NCBI GenBank assembly: GCA_029783825.1
Contig: JAREIK010003421.1
Coordinates: forward strand, 1,609,440 to 1,673,439
Length of the DNA: 64,000 bases
Source: Sapria himalayana
Lineage: Eukaryota > Streptophyta > Magnoliopsida > Malpighiales > Rafflesiaceae
Direction of reading: 5' to 3'
A program made the translations under genes and the position numbers. Below, piece after piece: positions 1-12,050 of the stretch; position 1 is the stretch's first letter; every line of letters begins with the position of its first letter. Below the pieces are notes generated by a model. That model ran no database searches. It worked only from the letters and a program-made list of their open reading frames with translations, and was not told where the DNA came from.

Positions 1-932
1 TTTTTTATTTTATTATATTAAAATGAGTCCAAACTACAGAAGTCTTCATAATTTTTTGTTTTTTAAAAGTTTGGTTGAAACGACAGGAGAAACTAAAGTT
101 TCAGCAGCCTCAGACTTCTGTATAAGATTTTTATTTTCTAAATTTAAATATGTTTCATTATTATTAGTCATTTTTTAGGATTTTTGTTAAATAGGTAGTA
201 GAACCTAGATGATAGATTTTAGATATTTGGATTAGAGAGAAAGAGAGAGACGATAGAGAGAAAGAGAAAGTAAACAAAAAAACTTAAAATACCCGGTAAA
301 GTAGTGAGGTAGATTACATGCATGGTACACCACAGTCTAGTTCAACATTCTAAAACCTAAGTTGAGAGTCCCGAAAAATTGAGCTGAATGATGAAATCCC
401 AAGTCCCGAGTGAGAGAAGAGCAAGAGTTTTGAGAGAGTAAGATTCAAGAATAAATATTTATGAAAAACATAAATATTATATAGAGGTGAGAGAAATTTT
501 ATAGATTAAAAGAAATTTTTTTTTAAAAAATGTATTTTTTATGTTTTAATATTTTATTGAGTTTTAGGGGGCAGAATCATGAGGGCCATCGGGCGGGACC
601 GCTGGTTGGGTCGGAGTGGACCCGTGCCCGTGTGTTTTCCTTTCCCTATTCAAACCGAAATACCAAATGGCGTTGGCTGGCGATGGGGTGGGTGTGGGTT
701 GGGCGTTGGGGTCTTGGGGAGTGGGGACGTGGGATGCGAATTTGCGGTACATGTCTCGTGCCGGTGGTCCGTGCCATGGGTCACCGAACCTTGTCGGGTC
801 AGGCACGAGGCTCAGTTGGCCATTGTACGCTATGAGCCAGGGCACGGGTAATTCTCATGTCGGGCCGGCCCAGGCACGACCAAATCATGCCGTGCCTCGT
901 GCCGGGCCGGCCTGATTTGGTTGATACCTCTA
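1..932 (-). mobile_element. hAT transposon, 5'-terminal part (cut by window edge)
   Basis: The right end finishes in ttgatacctcta, the terminal motif shared by the hAT copies at 5955, 52611 and 56075. Bases 20-130 resemble the leader just upstream of the transposase start in those copies, so the element is oriented - and its transposase lies left of the window. The GC-rich terminal 350 bases carry the same gccgggccgg-type repeats. The putative 8-bp target duplication on this side is attggaga (933-940); its partner is outside. The leader is clearly more diverged than in the other full copies. The short open frames between 530 and 915 are GC-rich terminal sequence, not genes. Confidence 0.8.
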
Positions 933-993
933 ATTGGAGAAGATAGTGCATCTATTTTTTTCTCTTACAATATTTTTTTATGATAGATAGGTA

Positions 994-1179
994 ATGATAC
1001 ATATCGCTTCAAATTTGATATTTTACCAGCGGACGAAATACATAGAGATTGACTACTACTTTCTTAGTGAGAAGATTCATGATGAAATTATCACTGCAAT
1101 ATATATTATAATTGTAGATCTATCTACATATATCTTTATGAATTTGAATGAACATCAATTTGCTTTTATTTCTTTCTAA
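994..1179 (+). pseudogene. Ty1-copia RNase H C-terminal fragment
   Basis: The frame reads IHIASN, then RTKYIEIDYYF, then a degraded C-terminal tail. This matches the end of the RNase H domain of plant Ty1-copia polyproteins, where the hallmark is an 'H-ERTKHIE-D-HF' stretch. Nothing recognisable as reverse transcriptase precedes it, because the hAT element ending at 932 sits directly to the left. It is therefore a fragment of a dead retrotransposon cut by, or abutting, the hAT insertion. Family assignment is from motif memory only. Confidence 0.65.
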
Positions 1180-1988
1180 CTTTGTGTTTCGGACTTGTAT
1201 GCATTAACTTAATAAGCACTATTATAGAATATACTTGTATATTTTATTTTTTTTATTGTTATTGATAGGGGCACTTGACATGTAGGCTGTCTCAACTCAT
1301 TAACATATTATATAAAACATGCGATGTGTTGTTAATGCATATGAGATTTTTTGAGTTTTTTGTATCTTTGTTTATTTACATAGAATATATAGAAATAAAT
1401 TATTTATTTTTCAGAAAAAAGATATAATAGATCATAACCATAACTTATGTTCATACAACACATCAATTTGATGACATATTTATATAAGAAGAGACCATAA
1501 CCACAACTTATGTTAAAGAAGATTGTTATGGCTTCTTTAATTTTTATTGGTTATTTCTTTTTATGATAGGTGCCTCTAATATATGAGCTTTCGTAATTTT
1601 TATTTCTCTATATAATTTTAGGATAGTATTGCATTATTGTGAATTTCTTTATTTTATGTTTCTTTGAGTTCATTATTTTTTAATAATAGGTAACTATTTA
1701 TAATTCTCATTCTTGATTCTTTTTATCATTTTTGATATCTTCACAATATTATCATTTTTAGACTATTCAATGTGTTAACATCAATGTAAATATTTGTTAT
1801 TTTACTTGGTGTATTTTATACTCCCAATTTGTTGTATAATCTATCTTATGTTAGATGCCCTTGCCTTGCAAAGTAACTCAACTGTAATACTATTTTTTTT
1901 CATATTTCTTCACATGATCTATAAAATTTATCTAGTAACTTTCATGAAAGTGCCAGCAAGGTCTCAGATGGCAAACATCATTTATAAG
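1180..1988. other. AT-rich intergenic stretch
   Basis: No gene or complete element is seen. Bases 1440-1520 hold two loosely similar segments built on cataac...aacttatgtt. It may be the decayed 3' part of the copia element whose RNase H ends at 1179. Confidence 0.4.
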
Positions 1989-2183
1989 TGTTGAAGTTTG
2001 TGTTTGAAAATTATTTTCATTAAAAGTTTCTTTTTCTTTTTACTTAATGCTTTAATGGGAGTATCCGACTTGTGGGATACCCTAATCATTTTGCACTTAT
2101 TTAAGGGTTTGTCTTATGTTAAGTTAATAGATTAAAGTTAAAGAAATATTTATGTTTAGTTTTTTTCTTTGTTTAATTTTCAA
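1989..2183 (+). repeat. 5' LTR of the miniature retroelement
   Basis: Begins tgttgaag and ends ttca. It aligns along its length with 2956-3145, including the shared tail tttgtttaat(t/c)ttca. The second copy carries a TATA-like ttatataagggc, which is degraded here to cttatttaaggg. Confidence 0.6.
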
Positions 2184-2186
2184 TAT

Positions 2187-2197
2187 GGTATCAGAGT
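2187..2197 (+). other. tRNA-Met primer-binding site
   Basis: The 11-mer tggtatcagag follows the LTR end at 2183 by three bases. It is the canonical plant retrotransposon primer-binding site for initiator tRNA-Met. Confidence 0.65.
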
Positions 2198-2955
2198 TGT
2201 AAGTATCATAATGTATATTTTCCTAAATTTGTAAGTGTAAAAGAGAGAGCTGCAAAGCCTAAGCAAGAGGGCACATTCAATGTTCATGTGTACTCTCTCC
2301 TATTGTCACTCACCCACTGTGTGTAACAAAAATAGAAACAAGGGGAGAGCAGATAGGCACGCCATAAACTCTAGATGCGCCATCTTTACTACTGTGCAAT
2401 AGCACGCCATGGTGTTACATAAAAAAATATTTTGCTTGCTATCAAATCAATAATAGCAATTGGAGGTTAAAGAAATCCTCAATTTGAAAAAAATGGGGGT
2501 TGCACATTCTGTCCAAGGAGTATCCCAATTCAGATAGTAGGTATTATGGTTTTTTTTTTTCACAAAAAAAAGAAGCTTGTTCATTACCAATTAAGATAGG
2601 AGAGTATTTTTTTTCTATCTTTTTTTTTTGTTATATATAATATTTTCTCTCCAATTTTAGCTAGGAGATTACTAGAAAGTTTAATCCTATTTCAAATTGG
2701 TTAAATAATTATAATTTAATTTTAGTTTAAACTGATTCAGGTTAATTAGTTCATAGTTTAGTTTTTATTCAAACTAGCTCAGATTTCAGCTGGTTTATAG
2801 TTTTCTTCTTGTTCAAATTGGTTTAGTTTTAATTGATTTATAGTGTGGTTTTTATTCAAACTAACTCATGTTCATAATTTGGTTCTAGTTTAAACTAGAT
2901 TGTTTCTTTTTAATCTTGGTATGCTGAACTGTTACACACCAATTTGAGAGAGGAG

Positions 2956-3145
2956 TTGAAATTTGTGTTTGAAATTTGTTGTGTTATTAAAAGTTTTTTT
3001 TAATTTTTTACTTTATGCTTTGACGAAAGTATTCAATTTTTATGTCTTAATTATTTTTCCCTTATATAAGGGCTCGTTATGTATTAAGTTTAATGGATTG
3101 AAGTTAAATGAATATTTGTGTTAATTTTTTTTTGTTTAATCTTCA
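2956..3145 (+). repeat. 3' LTR of the miniature retroelement
   Basis: Second copy of the 1989-2183 repeat, with the promoter-like ttatataagggc near 3060-3075. It is preceded by the purine-rich gagagaggag and ends cttca. Confidence 0.55.
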
Positions 3146-5477
3146 ATAAAATGTTTTGTTTATTTATCTCCACTCTTTAAGGATTTGACATATTTTTTGA
3201 CTATAATTGATTTATTTCTTATTTACTCTCATTTTTTTTATCCATGTTGGTCAAGTTGAAAGACTAAGAAACTTAGAGCTTTCCATCTAATGTGTGAATA
3301 GAAGATTAGCACGGAATTTTCTATTTGATTTTGGGGATTCTATAGTTCCACTACTTAAAGGTTTTCATTATTTTGTCTTTTTTATAAATAATCATTTTCA
3401 TTATACTTGAATTTCTTTGTTAAAAAATAAAACTCATTTATTATATATATTTTCATGAAATGAATAAAATACAATGTGGATGGAATATTAATATTTTGAG
3501 GAATAATACTGTTTTCAAATATACGTCAATATAGTTTATTTAATATTTTAATAAGATTGAGTTGATTTATCATATCAAATGTCATCTAGTTGTGTGTGTG
3601 TGTATTTCAACGTATCCTTGGAGTGAGAACTATGATTGCTAATTATTTTATCAGTCAAATATCATCTAGTTTCATAGTGATCAGTCATAATAGGATTCTT
3701 ACTGATGTGTCAAGATATTGTCCCTCTTATTGTTACTTGTGGCAACTCCTATCGAATTAGGAATTAAAGGACATGAAAGATGAAATCCTTTGTGTCTCTT
3801 CACTTCCATTGAATTTGGAGATTATTTCTCCTATTTTGACTAATTTGTTTGACGACCAACTGACTCAACCAAAAAGAGGCTTAAACAGTATATCACCTAG
3901 CATCATATTTCTTAAGTACTTTCCCTTTTTTTTTTGCCTTTTTCTACTTTTATATTTTCACTTGAAAGCATCATGATATCTACTTTAATATTTTTTCCAT
4001 TCTTATTCTGAGGTTTTAGATCATCCAAGATGAGGCCATTCTCTTAACACGAAGTGAAAGTTTATATCTAGATCTTCAGGCCTGACAGCCTGACAATCCA
4101 CCATGTGTCAGTGTCAGTGGGGATTCCTCACCTGACATGCATGCACATTGCCTGCCTTAGGTTATCCTGTACTAGGCTGGGCATTTGGTGATAGGTCAGT
4201 CATGACCCATCACCTGATGTGTGACATGGTTCAAATGAATCTAGGTGTCCCATTTGGTTAAAAAACCTAAACTATAATTTTATTTTTATTTTCATTAATC
4301 TTTGTTTGCTGGATCAAGAGAATATGATGAATATTCTATTTGGGATTGATCATAATAGATTATATTAGAGATAGCATATAGGTTGGGTGGCCCGAACCTT
4401 CACCTTCCCATGCATTGTACGGCATGCTAGGAGCCCTTGCAAGCAGCTTTGCTCGTGGCCCATGACACAATATGACCCTGCTTAGCCTAACATGATACTC
4501 CAGTCTAGAGGGCTGAACTCAACTCAAATTACCTTTGGTGCATGCAGATCACATGCCTCATAATTAAAATTTAGAAATTAGGGGTGCGTGTTCCTCACAT
4601 GTCTCTAATTTAACAATTTTAATTCAATTTGAAATTAAGTTGGGTTCGGGCCAACTCTGAAGCTAACCCATTTAATTTTTTTTTTTTGAAAAAAAACCTG
4701 CAGCATGATGGTAATGAGTCATTGTGCCTTGCTGCCACATGCCACGTGATGTGGTCATATGGCATGTTAGCTATTGGCTCAGTTGTTATTGTCATTGTTG
4801 ACTGCCGGTTGTCACGTGTGTGCGCACACATGACATTTAGAATAAAAAAAAACTTTTTTTAGATTGCCAAGTGGCACATGCTTGACCATCTGATTTTATG
4901 TTCAATAGTAATGGACAGAATCCAACTGACAGAAGGATTGTGCTCATTAAAATAAAAAAAAATATTTTTTAACTTTTAAAATTTTTATAAGTATTTTATG
5001 TTATTTATTATTCACATCAACTAAAACAGTCTCATATCTTTTCTCTCTTTATATAATTATATTTCTTAAATAAAACTCTAATCTATAAGTCTTTTTTTCA
5101 TTTAAATATATTGCTATTGTAGGATATTTATTTAGTAAATTATAGTTGGCGACAAAGCGTTGGATATGATGAATTATAGGTCACTTCCACGGAATTTTGG
5201 TGTGAATCTATAAATTTAGAAGATATACATGTTTAATGTTCTTTTTTTTTTATTTTAAATATCATATAATGAAAAAGTTTTAATCTACTCTTAACTATAA
5301 AAAATATCAATTAGTAATTATAGTATATGAGTTTGATATAAGTAACTTAATTAAAATGTTCGAGACTTATCTCTCAATTATAGGTTGACCTAGATGCCTA
5401 AAAAATTTAGGTTATATAAATAAATATATTATGTTTAAAATAACTTTAACATTATTAAAAATAAAAATATTAGAGAA
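3146..5477. other. Non-coding, AT-rich; degenerate GC-richer patch 4080-4560
   Basis: No credible gene. Open frames near 3773 (67 codons) and 4619-4862 (both strands) lack recognisable motifs and look like chance. The patch at 4080-4560 is richer in G and C and has gcccg, catgc and ggcatg words like those in hAT termini elsewhere here. It may be the decayed end of the old hAT whose transposase begins near 5478, but no terminal motif could be identified. Confidence 0.4.
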
Positions 5478-5954
5478 ATAAAAAAATATTTAATCAAATG
5501 TAGTTATTATAAAAAAATGTATAACTCCAAAGCTAATTGTGAGATTAGCCATTTTAGGAGATACGTTGAATAATGTTTTAAAATACATGATACGTTAGAT
5601 TCTCGACAAACTTGATTTAGTAGGAATGTTATTGAATTTAGATTAATTTCAAGTTTAGTAATTATTTCATCTATCCATCATGAATTTTTCAGTGTAGACA
5701 TTGTTAGATTGGTTATTTGTATGGGTCTTTCGCATTAATTTATGAAAGATGAAATATTAGTTTATTATATACCAAAATATATCCAACTAACATATCCTAA
5801 AATCTCTAAGTCGACATGTAGGTATAATATAATACAAAATTATAAATTTGAAAAATAATTAATCATTAATGAACCTAGAAAATATATTGGAGTGGTATTA
5901 GTGATGTTTGGTACATAGACTAGTTATAATAATATTTTTTTTGTTTGTATCACT
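5478..5954 (+). pseudogene. Old hAT transposase, N-terminal half (BED finger, split)
   Basis: With several stops and frame changes, this stretch translates to a decayed relative of the transposase at 56835-58955. A BED-like zinc finger remnant is visible (C-S-Y-Y ... ISHFRRYVE-stop-C) followed by LDSRQT, then the counterpart of the segment before the first catalytic Asp. At 5954 the frame breaks exactly at the hAT insertion 5955-13635 and resumes at 13636. The joint falls where the intact relative has CLTSHYVDS. This is the oldest of three nested hAT generations, and its own termini are not recognised. Confidence 0.7.
5947..5954. repeat. Target-site duplication gtatcact (left copy)
   Basis: The 8 bases gtatcact occur immediately before the hAT left end at 5955 and again immediately after its right end, at 13636-13643. 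Eight bases is the hAT target duplication length. Confidence 0.95.
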
Positions 5955-6573
5955 TAGAGGTGTCAAACGGGCCGGGCCGGGTCTGGCCGGCCCGTTTTTT
6001 TAGGGCACGAACGTGCCACCATGCCGGGCCGGGCACGACATGGTTTAAAAACTTTCGGGCTCGGCCTGTCCATATGGGCCGGGGCAGCCGGGCAGAGGCA
6101 GACCCTGACCTGAGACCCGATTGGCAGGAATTTTTTTATTTATTTTTATTTTTTAAAATTTTATATATTGTAATGCATAACAACTTAGGTGTAGGTGTAC
6201 AGTACAATATTAAATATATATAATTTTATAAATGTTAAAAATTAAAATTAAATAAAATAATAAAGTTTAGAATTTTTTTTTTCAAATTCAAATTAGTTTA
6301 ACTTTTATTATATTTATTATTTATATATTAAAGTTATTAATGTTTAAAATAAAAATTAAATTGAAAACAAAATAAATCAATACATTATGTTAGTAAAAAC
6401 TACAAATAAAAATTAAAAAAAAATTAAACAACACAAATGAAAAATTACCAATCATCCATTTGAAAATCGATGGTCCGAACATAACAAGTATAAGATTCAA
6501 CACAACGTACAAACAAAGCGTACAAATACAATCAATAAAAAAAATATCGAAAACAAAAAACAGCAAATCATCA

Positions 6574-8696
6574 TCAATTGTTAATCGGCATATCATGAGA
6601 ATCATCAGCCGCAACATCAAGATTAGTATCATATGGATCATCATCATCGGCAATCAACTCATCCGCCATCGTAGTGGATGTGGATGCGACTGCAGTGTCT
6701 ATCCCTGTACCGGCTCCAGCACGATCATGGATGCTAAACCTCGATTCCTCCCAATCCTTCAAACATGCCAAGGTCTCAACCATATCTGGACGTAATCTCG
6801 ATCTTCTATCCGAAATCACGTTCACTGCAACAGAAAAAGCAGACTTCGATGTTACGCTCGACACCGGAGGAGTCAGTAGATCATGTGTCATCCTAGATAG
6901 CACGGGATAGGTGGACTCATATGATTTCCACCACTATAATAAATCAAGATTCTTAGTATCAGAATGTGATAGGATTGAGCAGTAATCGGTATCTAAGTAC
7001 CGAGACAGCTCGCTACTATGTGATGGTCCACCCCTACGTTTCCCCCTCGCTAGCTGAATGGAATAATTGTCATCTCCGAACAAGGTATCAATGTACGTAA
7101 TCACAGTCTAACCACCACCACCACCATACCTAGTATCGTAGTATGTGAACAGGTCAGTCAACTTCTCGTGAATGAATCCTTCAGGTGGCTCTTCCAGGTT
7201 CATGCACGAGGAAATGAAAGTCAGAGTGTTTTCTACCACTTCCATCTTAGCCCTAGGGTCCATGCATGCAGTGAGGCAATAAAGAGATGGAACGGTAGAC
7301 CAGTACTTCAAGTACTTGGTCTCCATCTCTGCAACCATATGGCTAAGCGTCGGGTCAGTTCGATACTTCCTAAACATGCTGCTAATGTTGCATATGCACC
7401 GGAGTGCAATGCAAGTGGTGGGCGTATAAACCAACGAACACATGTTCGTCGTGTCATAAAATATCTTCAGGAATTTCATAAATGAAATTCTTGAAGCCCA
7501 GTCAATGTCGTCAATAATAAGTTCGTCACTCTTACTATTGACGTAGTCGGATATCAGGTGTTCGTATCCAACACATGATTCCAACATCAGGTATGTGTAA
7601 TTCCAATGATGTCTCACATCCGATTGGAATTTCTTCTTTTTAAGATTCGCAGACAAATAGAGAGTACCAAACTCTTGTTGTCTGCGAGGAGTGCGAATAT
7701 ACTTGAGTGTATTGCGTATATTTTCCAACGCGGGGGAACACACCTTCATACCCGCTTGAACAATCAGGCTAATCACGTGACACATGCATCTGACATGAAA
7801 GATCTCTCCTAATGGTGCGTCTCTAATATTCCTAACAAACATATTGATCGCTACGCCATTATTAGAAACGTTATCGAATGTGATACTAAAAATTTTATTT
7901 TGAATTTTATATTCCTTAAAGATTTTCATCATACACTAAAAAATGGTCGGGCCATCATGAGGATGAAGAATCTCAGTGAATCCTAAAATTTTTTTATTGA
8001 TTGTCCTGTTAGAATCTACATAGTGACTCGTGAGACATGCATAAGAAGAATCATCGCGACTTGTCCATATATCGGACGTCACAGACACCACTCCACTATA
8101 TGCCATAAATTCCTTAATTATTTTTTGTTTTTCTAACTTATATATCTTTAGTATGTCATTCCTAGATGTAGACCTAGGAATCCTACGATATGAAGGCTGA
8201 AAATAAGCCTGCATGATGAGCACTACCCTTGGATCTTCCGAAAATCTGATCGGAAGACCCATCATTGTGATGAGCCTGGCCATGCCATCCCTACCCAACT
8301 CGCTGGAGTATACGAAGGGAGTAAACTTTGAGACTGAACTCGATACAGTCTCAAAAAATGTAGTGCCAAGTTGGGTTTGCCTAGGATCTAAGGGTCCATG
8401 TTTTTTGGTGCATAATTCGGCATGCCTCTTAAGGTGTCCAGTCCCAAATAAACTCTTGCATGTTAAAAGTCTCATACAATATTTGCACTGTGTCATTTCT
8501 TGTTCCTCACCCATTATATTTTTTTGTGTTATGATTTTAAAATGAGTCCAAACTATAAATGTCTTTCTAGTTTTTTGTTTTTTAGAACTTTGGGATTAGG
8601 TTGAAACGACTGGAGAAACCAAAGTTTTAGCAGCCTCGGACTTCTATGTAGCATTTTCATTTTCCAAATTTAAATACGTGTCAGGTGTATTTGTCA
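6574..8696 (-). pseudogene. hAT transposase (BED finger, RNase H-like, C-terminal dimerisation), inactive
   Basis: The reading frame begins at ATG 8696 (MTNTPDTYLNLEN) and ends at 6574, about 706 codons. Domains in order are a BED zinc finger (CKYC ... HLKRHAELC, 8490-8400), a first catalytic Asp in VTSDIWTS, a second in TFDNVSNNG, the C-x-C-H motif near CHVISLI, and the hAT C-terminal dimerisation region (WWKSYE to CLKDW). It is broken by in-frame stops at 8644-8646, 8596-8598, 7933-7935, 7105-7107 and 6934-6936. The expected catalytic Glu of the SESAF motif is Lys (SKSAF, codon 6844-6846). The last stop and the Lys are shared with the copy at 56835. It cannot make active transposase. Confidence 0.9.
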
Positions 8697-8890
8697 TTTT
8701 TTGTGTTTTTTTTTCATATTTTTTTTCTAAAGAGAGAAACTTTAGAGAGAGAGTGAAAAACAACGTAAAATAAATTACCCGGTAAGTGCCCGCGTGGCGC
8801 GTGAGCTCAAACCGGCACGGGAAGGACCCTTGCTGCCGTGCCGGGCCAGGCCCGGCTCGTGCCCGGGCACGGTTCAAAAACTTGCCGGGC

Positions 8891-8898
8891 CGGCCCAG
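8891..8898. repeat. Target-site duplication cggcccag (left copy)
   Basis: The exact 8-mer cggcccag lies immediately before 8899 and is repeated at 13565-13572, directly after the inner hAT. It is part of the outer element's terminal sequence, which proves the inner element inserted later. Confidence 0.95.
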
Positions 8899-9209
8899 TA
8901 GGGGTGGGCATGGACCGGTTAACCGGTCCATGACCCCTACTAGGAAACCAGTCCATTATTAAATGGTTTTTAATATTGTAAACCTCAACCGTTAAACCGG
9001 TTAACCGTTAAAATATGGTTTGGTATTTCAGTTTTCGGTTTTTAACCGTTTTACATATTTTCATTATTTTTAAGTTTTTTAACCATAAAAAAATAAATAT
9101 AAAGCACTCTAAATCATCAATTTTACTAAAAAAAACTGCATTGCTATATCTTACAATATTAAGTTTTTACATCCATAAAATATGTACATTTTTATTGCAT
9201 TAAAATCAA

Positions 9210-9660
9210 CCTTAAGCCTAAAAACTGCTGAAAATTGTAGCAAAAAATTCAACAAATAGCAGGAATAAAAGTGCAGGAAATAGCCTAAAAAACTGTAGAA
9301 AATTACAGCAGCAAACAGTAGTAGAAAACTGTAGTTAAAACATAAAAAAACCAGTAAAAACTCAAAAAAAAAACTAGTAAAAACTGCAGAAATGGCAGTA
9401 AAATCTACAAAACAGCAGTAAAAACTCCAGAAATTGCATAAACTGCAGAAATAGCAACATGCAACAAATGGAAGTACAAAATGCAGTGATAAAAATATAG
9501 AAAATAGTAGTTTAAAGCCTAAAAAACTGCTGAAAATTGTAGCAGCAAATAACAATAGAAAAATGCAGTAAAATGCAGAAACAGTAGATACAGAAACAAC
9601 AATAAAAGCTGCAGAAGCAACAGTAAAAACTGCAGAAAACTGCAGAAACAACAAAAAATT
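9210..9660. repeat. Degenerate subterminal repeat block (aaaactgcagaaa)
   Basis: Dozens of variants of aaactgcagaaa and agcagtaaaa recur irregularly over about 450 bp near the 3' end of the inner hAT. A 197-codon minus-strand frame here (9151-9744) encodes only low-complexity Phe/Leu/Cys/Tyr peptide and is not taken as a gene. Repeated subterminal words are where hAT transposases bind in characterised elements; that role here is inference. Confidence 0.6.
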
Positions 9661-10032
9661 CCAAGAAATCCAATTATAGCATAACAGCAACTGAAACATA
9701 AAATATTCAATGTGTTTAACAAGCATAACATGAGAAATATTCACAAATTCAAATCATTGATTTGAAGTGTACACATATCTCATAAACATAAAGGCGATCC
9801 TGACAAGTATTGTATATCTTCAAATCTTCTTAATCATCAATTGTGCAAAGAGGATGATCATCGGTGACACAAGATGACTACAAAAAAATAGAAATAAATT
9901 AAATGAGATACTAATTTCATTATGGAAGTATAGTTTTCAAGGCAACAAAATACAAAAAAATTCACTTATATAGATTGACTCGAGTTGTTCCAAGATGCTA
10001 TCAAGATATATAGGCTGAATTGAACTTCTCAA

Positions 10033-11991
10033 CTAATTTTGGGCATAGATGAGAGCTTCAACTAGTCTGGGAGTTAAAGCACTTCGGAATGAATCAAGCA
10101 CACGACCTCCGGTGCTAAAAGCTGATTCTGAAGCAACGGTAGACACAGGCATAGCTAGCACATCCTTAGCTATTAAAGAAAGAATGCGGTACTTGCTTGC
10201 ATTTGATTTCCACCAACCCAACAAATCGAAAGAAGATTGAGAAATCTCACGAGCATCATTCAAGTATTTATCTAGTTCAGATTTGGAATCTAAACTGTCT
10301 TGGTCTATTTTTTGCTTCTTGAACATGAAATCCGCATATTGAGCTACATCTTGAAGATCACTTTCCAAACTCCAATCCACCAATTGTTGTTCTCCACTTT
10401 TTTCTACACTTTGTGAAAGTTGAGATGCACCATAAAATTGAAATAATAACTCTAAAACCTTGTTCACCTTCTCTTTTAATTTGTTTGTGGTATCCTTGTC
10501 ATAATAAAAATTATCAATTAAACAATTTACATACTCCAACTTACACCTAGGATCAAGAATCACCGCAATAAATAAGAAAACATTGATATTGTCAATGTTT
10601 GCCCAATACTTCTCATACTTCGCCTTCATCTTCAAAGCCATTTCTTTCAAACTAGGATTATCACTTTCAACTTTTGAATTAAACATCAAGCCAAGACCAA
10701 AAATCTTCGTCATGTATTCATTACTAGTCACATGAAGCGACCCAGAAAAGCTCAAAGTAGTGTCATAGAAAACCTTAAGAAAAGGCAACAATGATCTAGC
10801 ATACTCCCAATCTTCACTAGTAGGTACACATTTCTTCATCAAAAGTTCTGAAACATACTTGTTATCGGTGACCTCCAACAAGTCAAAGGCCTTCTGAAAT
10901 TTCAAGGCTGCCTCTATCATCATGTATGTTGAGTTCCACCTAGTTTCCACATCTAAGCATACATGATTCTTGCTCTCTATCTTCTCTTTTTCTACACAAT
11001 TATTGAACTTTTGCTCTCTAGAAGGAGAAGATCACACATACTTCACTGCATTTCTAATCCTCACAATGGAGTCATCTAATTCACTCAAGCCATCCTTTAC
11101 AACTAAGTTCAATATATGAGCAACACATCTCATATGTAAATAATCACCTTGCAGGACACTTCCCTTCCAACTATTTAGCCTTCTTTTCAAATATCTTATG
11201 CATGTATCATTTGAAGATGCATTATCAACAGTTATACCGATTATTTCCCCAGAATGACCAGCAATAGGACAAAAAGAAATAATTCTTTTATGCAATTTCC
11301 AATCATCATCGATGAAGTGTGCAGTAAGACACATATAAGACATGTTTTGAATGGATGTCCATGTATCAGTTGTGAAACAAATTCTAGAAGACAACTTCTT
11401 AAAAACCTTTTTTAATGTATCCATCTCTTCCTTATAAATATTATAACAATCTTTTCCTATAGGCCCACGTGAGGGAACTAGAAAATGTGGCTGCATAACA
11501 CGACAAAATGAACGAAACCCCTCATGCTCCACAAAATTAAAAGACAACTCATCAACAATAACCATCCTAGCAAGCCACTTTCTACACTCTTCTTGATCAA
11601 ACTTCCAATTAGCAAGAAAATTTTCTATTCCTACCTCATTAAACTTTGGTGCAGGTGAGAAAGCTAAGGTTGCTTGAGTCTTGTCAACATTATAAGGATA
11701 GAGTTTACACCTAGACAAGTGATTGCTTAAACAACTAGTACCACTAGTTGAAGGACATGCAAGAGATTTAGCACAATACTTACATTTAGCTCTTGGATCA
11801 TTTTTGTCATCATTCTTGTCAAAATGATCCCAAACTCATGATTTTCTTTTACGCCCCTTTGAAGTTGTAGTAGCATCATTAGAAGTATGTGCTTTTGTTG
11901 CAGCTTGGTTATCACTTGAGGGAATGGAAGCATTCTCTGAATTTGAAGCGTCGGGAAGAGTACTTGAAACTGATTCAGTAGTACTAGACAT
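10033..11991 (-). pseudogene. hAT transposase (RICESLEEPER-like), two nonsense codons
   Basis: From ATG 11991 (MSSTTESVSS) to the stop at 10033 the frame is continuous apart from TGA at 11836-11838 and TGA at 11032-11034. Domains: a Ser/Thr-rich N terminus, a basic KGRKRKS stretch, a BED finger (VWDHF ... CKYC ... SNHLSRC, 11830-11700), catalytic Asp in TTDTWTS, a second Asp in TVDNASSND, HILNLVVKDG, then WNSTYMMIEAAL, and the C-terminal hAT dimerisation region WWKSNASKY to SESAFSTGGRVLD and LVEALI. The catalytic Glu of SESAF is present. Both stops could be CGA to TGA changes; at the second the family expects Arg (KYV-R-SSPS). About 653 codons, close to the usual length. An intron-containing 5' leader probably lies in 12000-13000. 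Confidence 0.88.
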
Positions 11992-12050
11992 CTGATAACA
12001 ATTAACAAAACCATACAAATAAAAATTAGTCAATTAGCACAATAAATAAT

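Larger units (their letters stand above)
1989..3145 (+). mobile_element. Miniature LTR retrotransposon (TRIM-like, copia type)
   Basis: Two similar direct repeats of about 195 bp (1989-2183 and 2956-3145) flank 772 bp. Three bases after the first repeat lies tggtatcagag, the plant initiator-methionine tRNA primer-binding site used by copia elements. Just before the second repeat is a purine run, gagagaggag, that fits a polypurine tract. The first repeat starts TGTTGAAG and both end TTCA. The flanks ataag and ataaa could be a 5-bp target duplication with one mismatch. The interior has no coding capacity, so any movement would have needed enzymes in trans. It may instead be an internally deleted larger copia element. 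Confidence 0.6.

Noticed and set aside
6390..6653. 87-codon frame repeated at 53087 and 58876
   Set aside because: It is an out-of-frame reading of the transposase 3' end and untranslated tail, conserved only because the elements are copies.
9151..9744. 197-codon minus-strand frame
   Set aside because: Low-complexity Phe/Leu/Cys/Tyr peptide produced by the degenerate ctgcag-type repeat block of the inner hAT.
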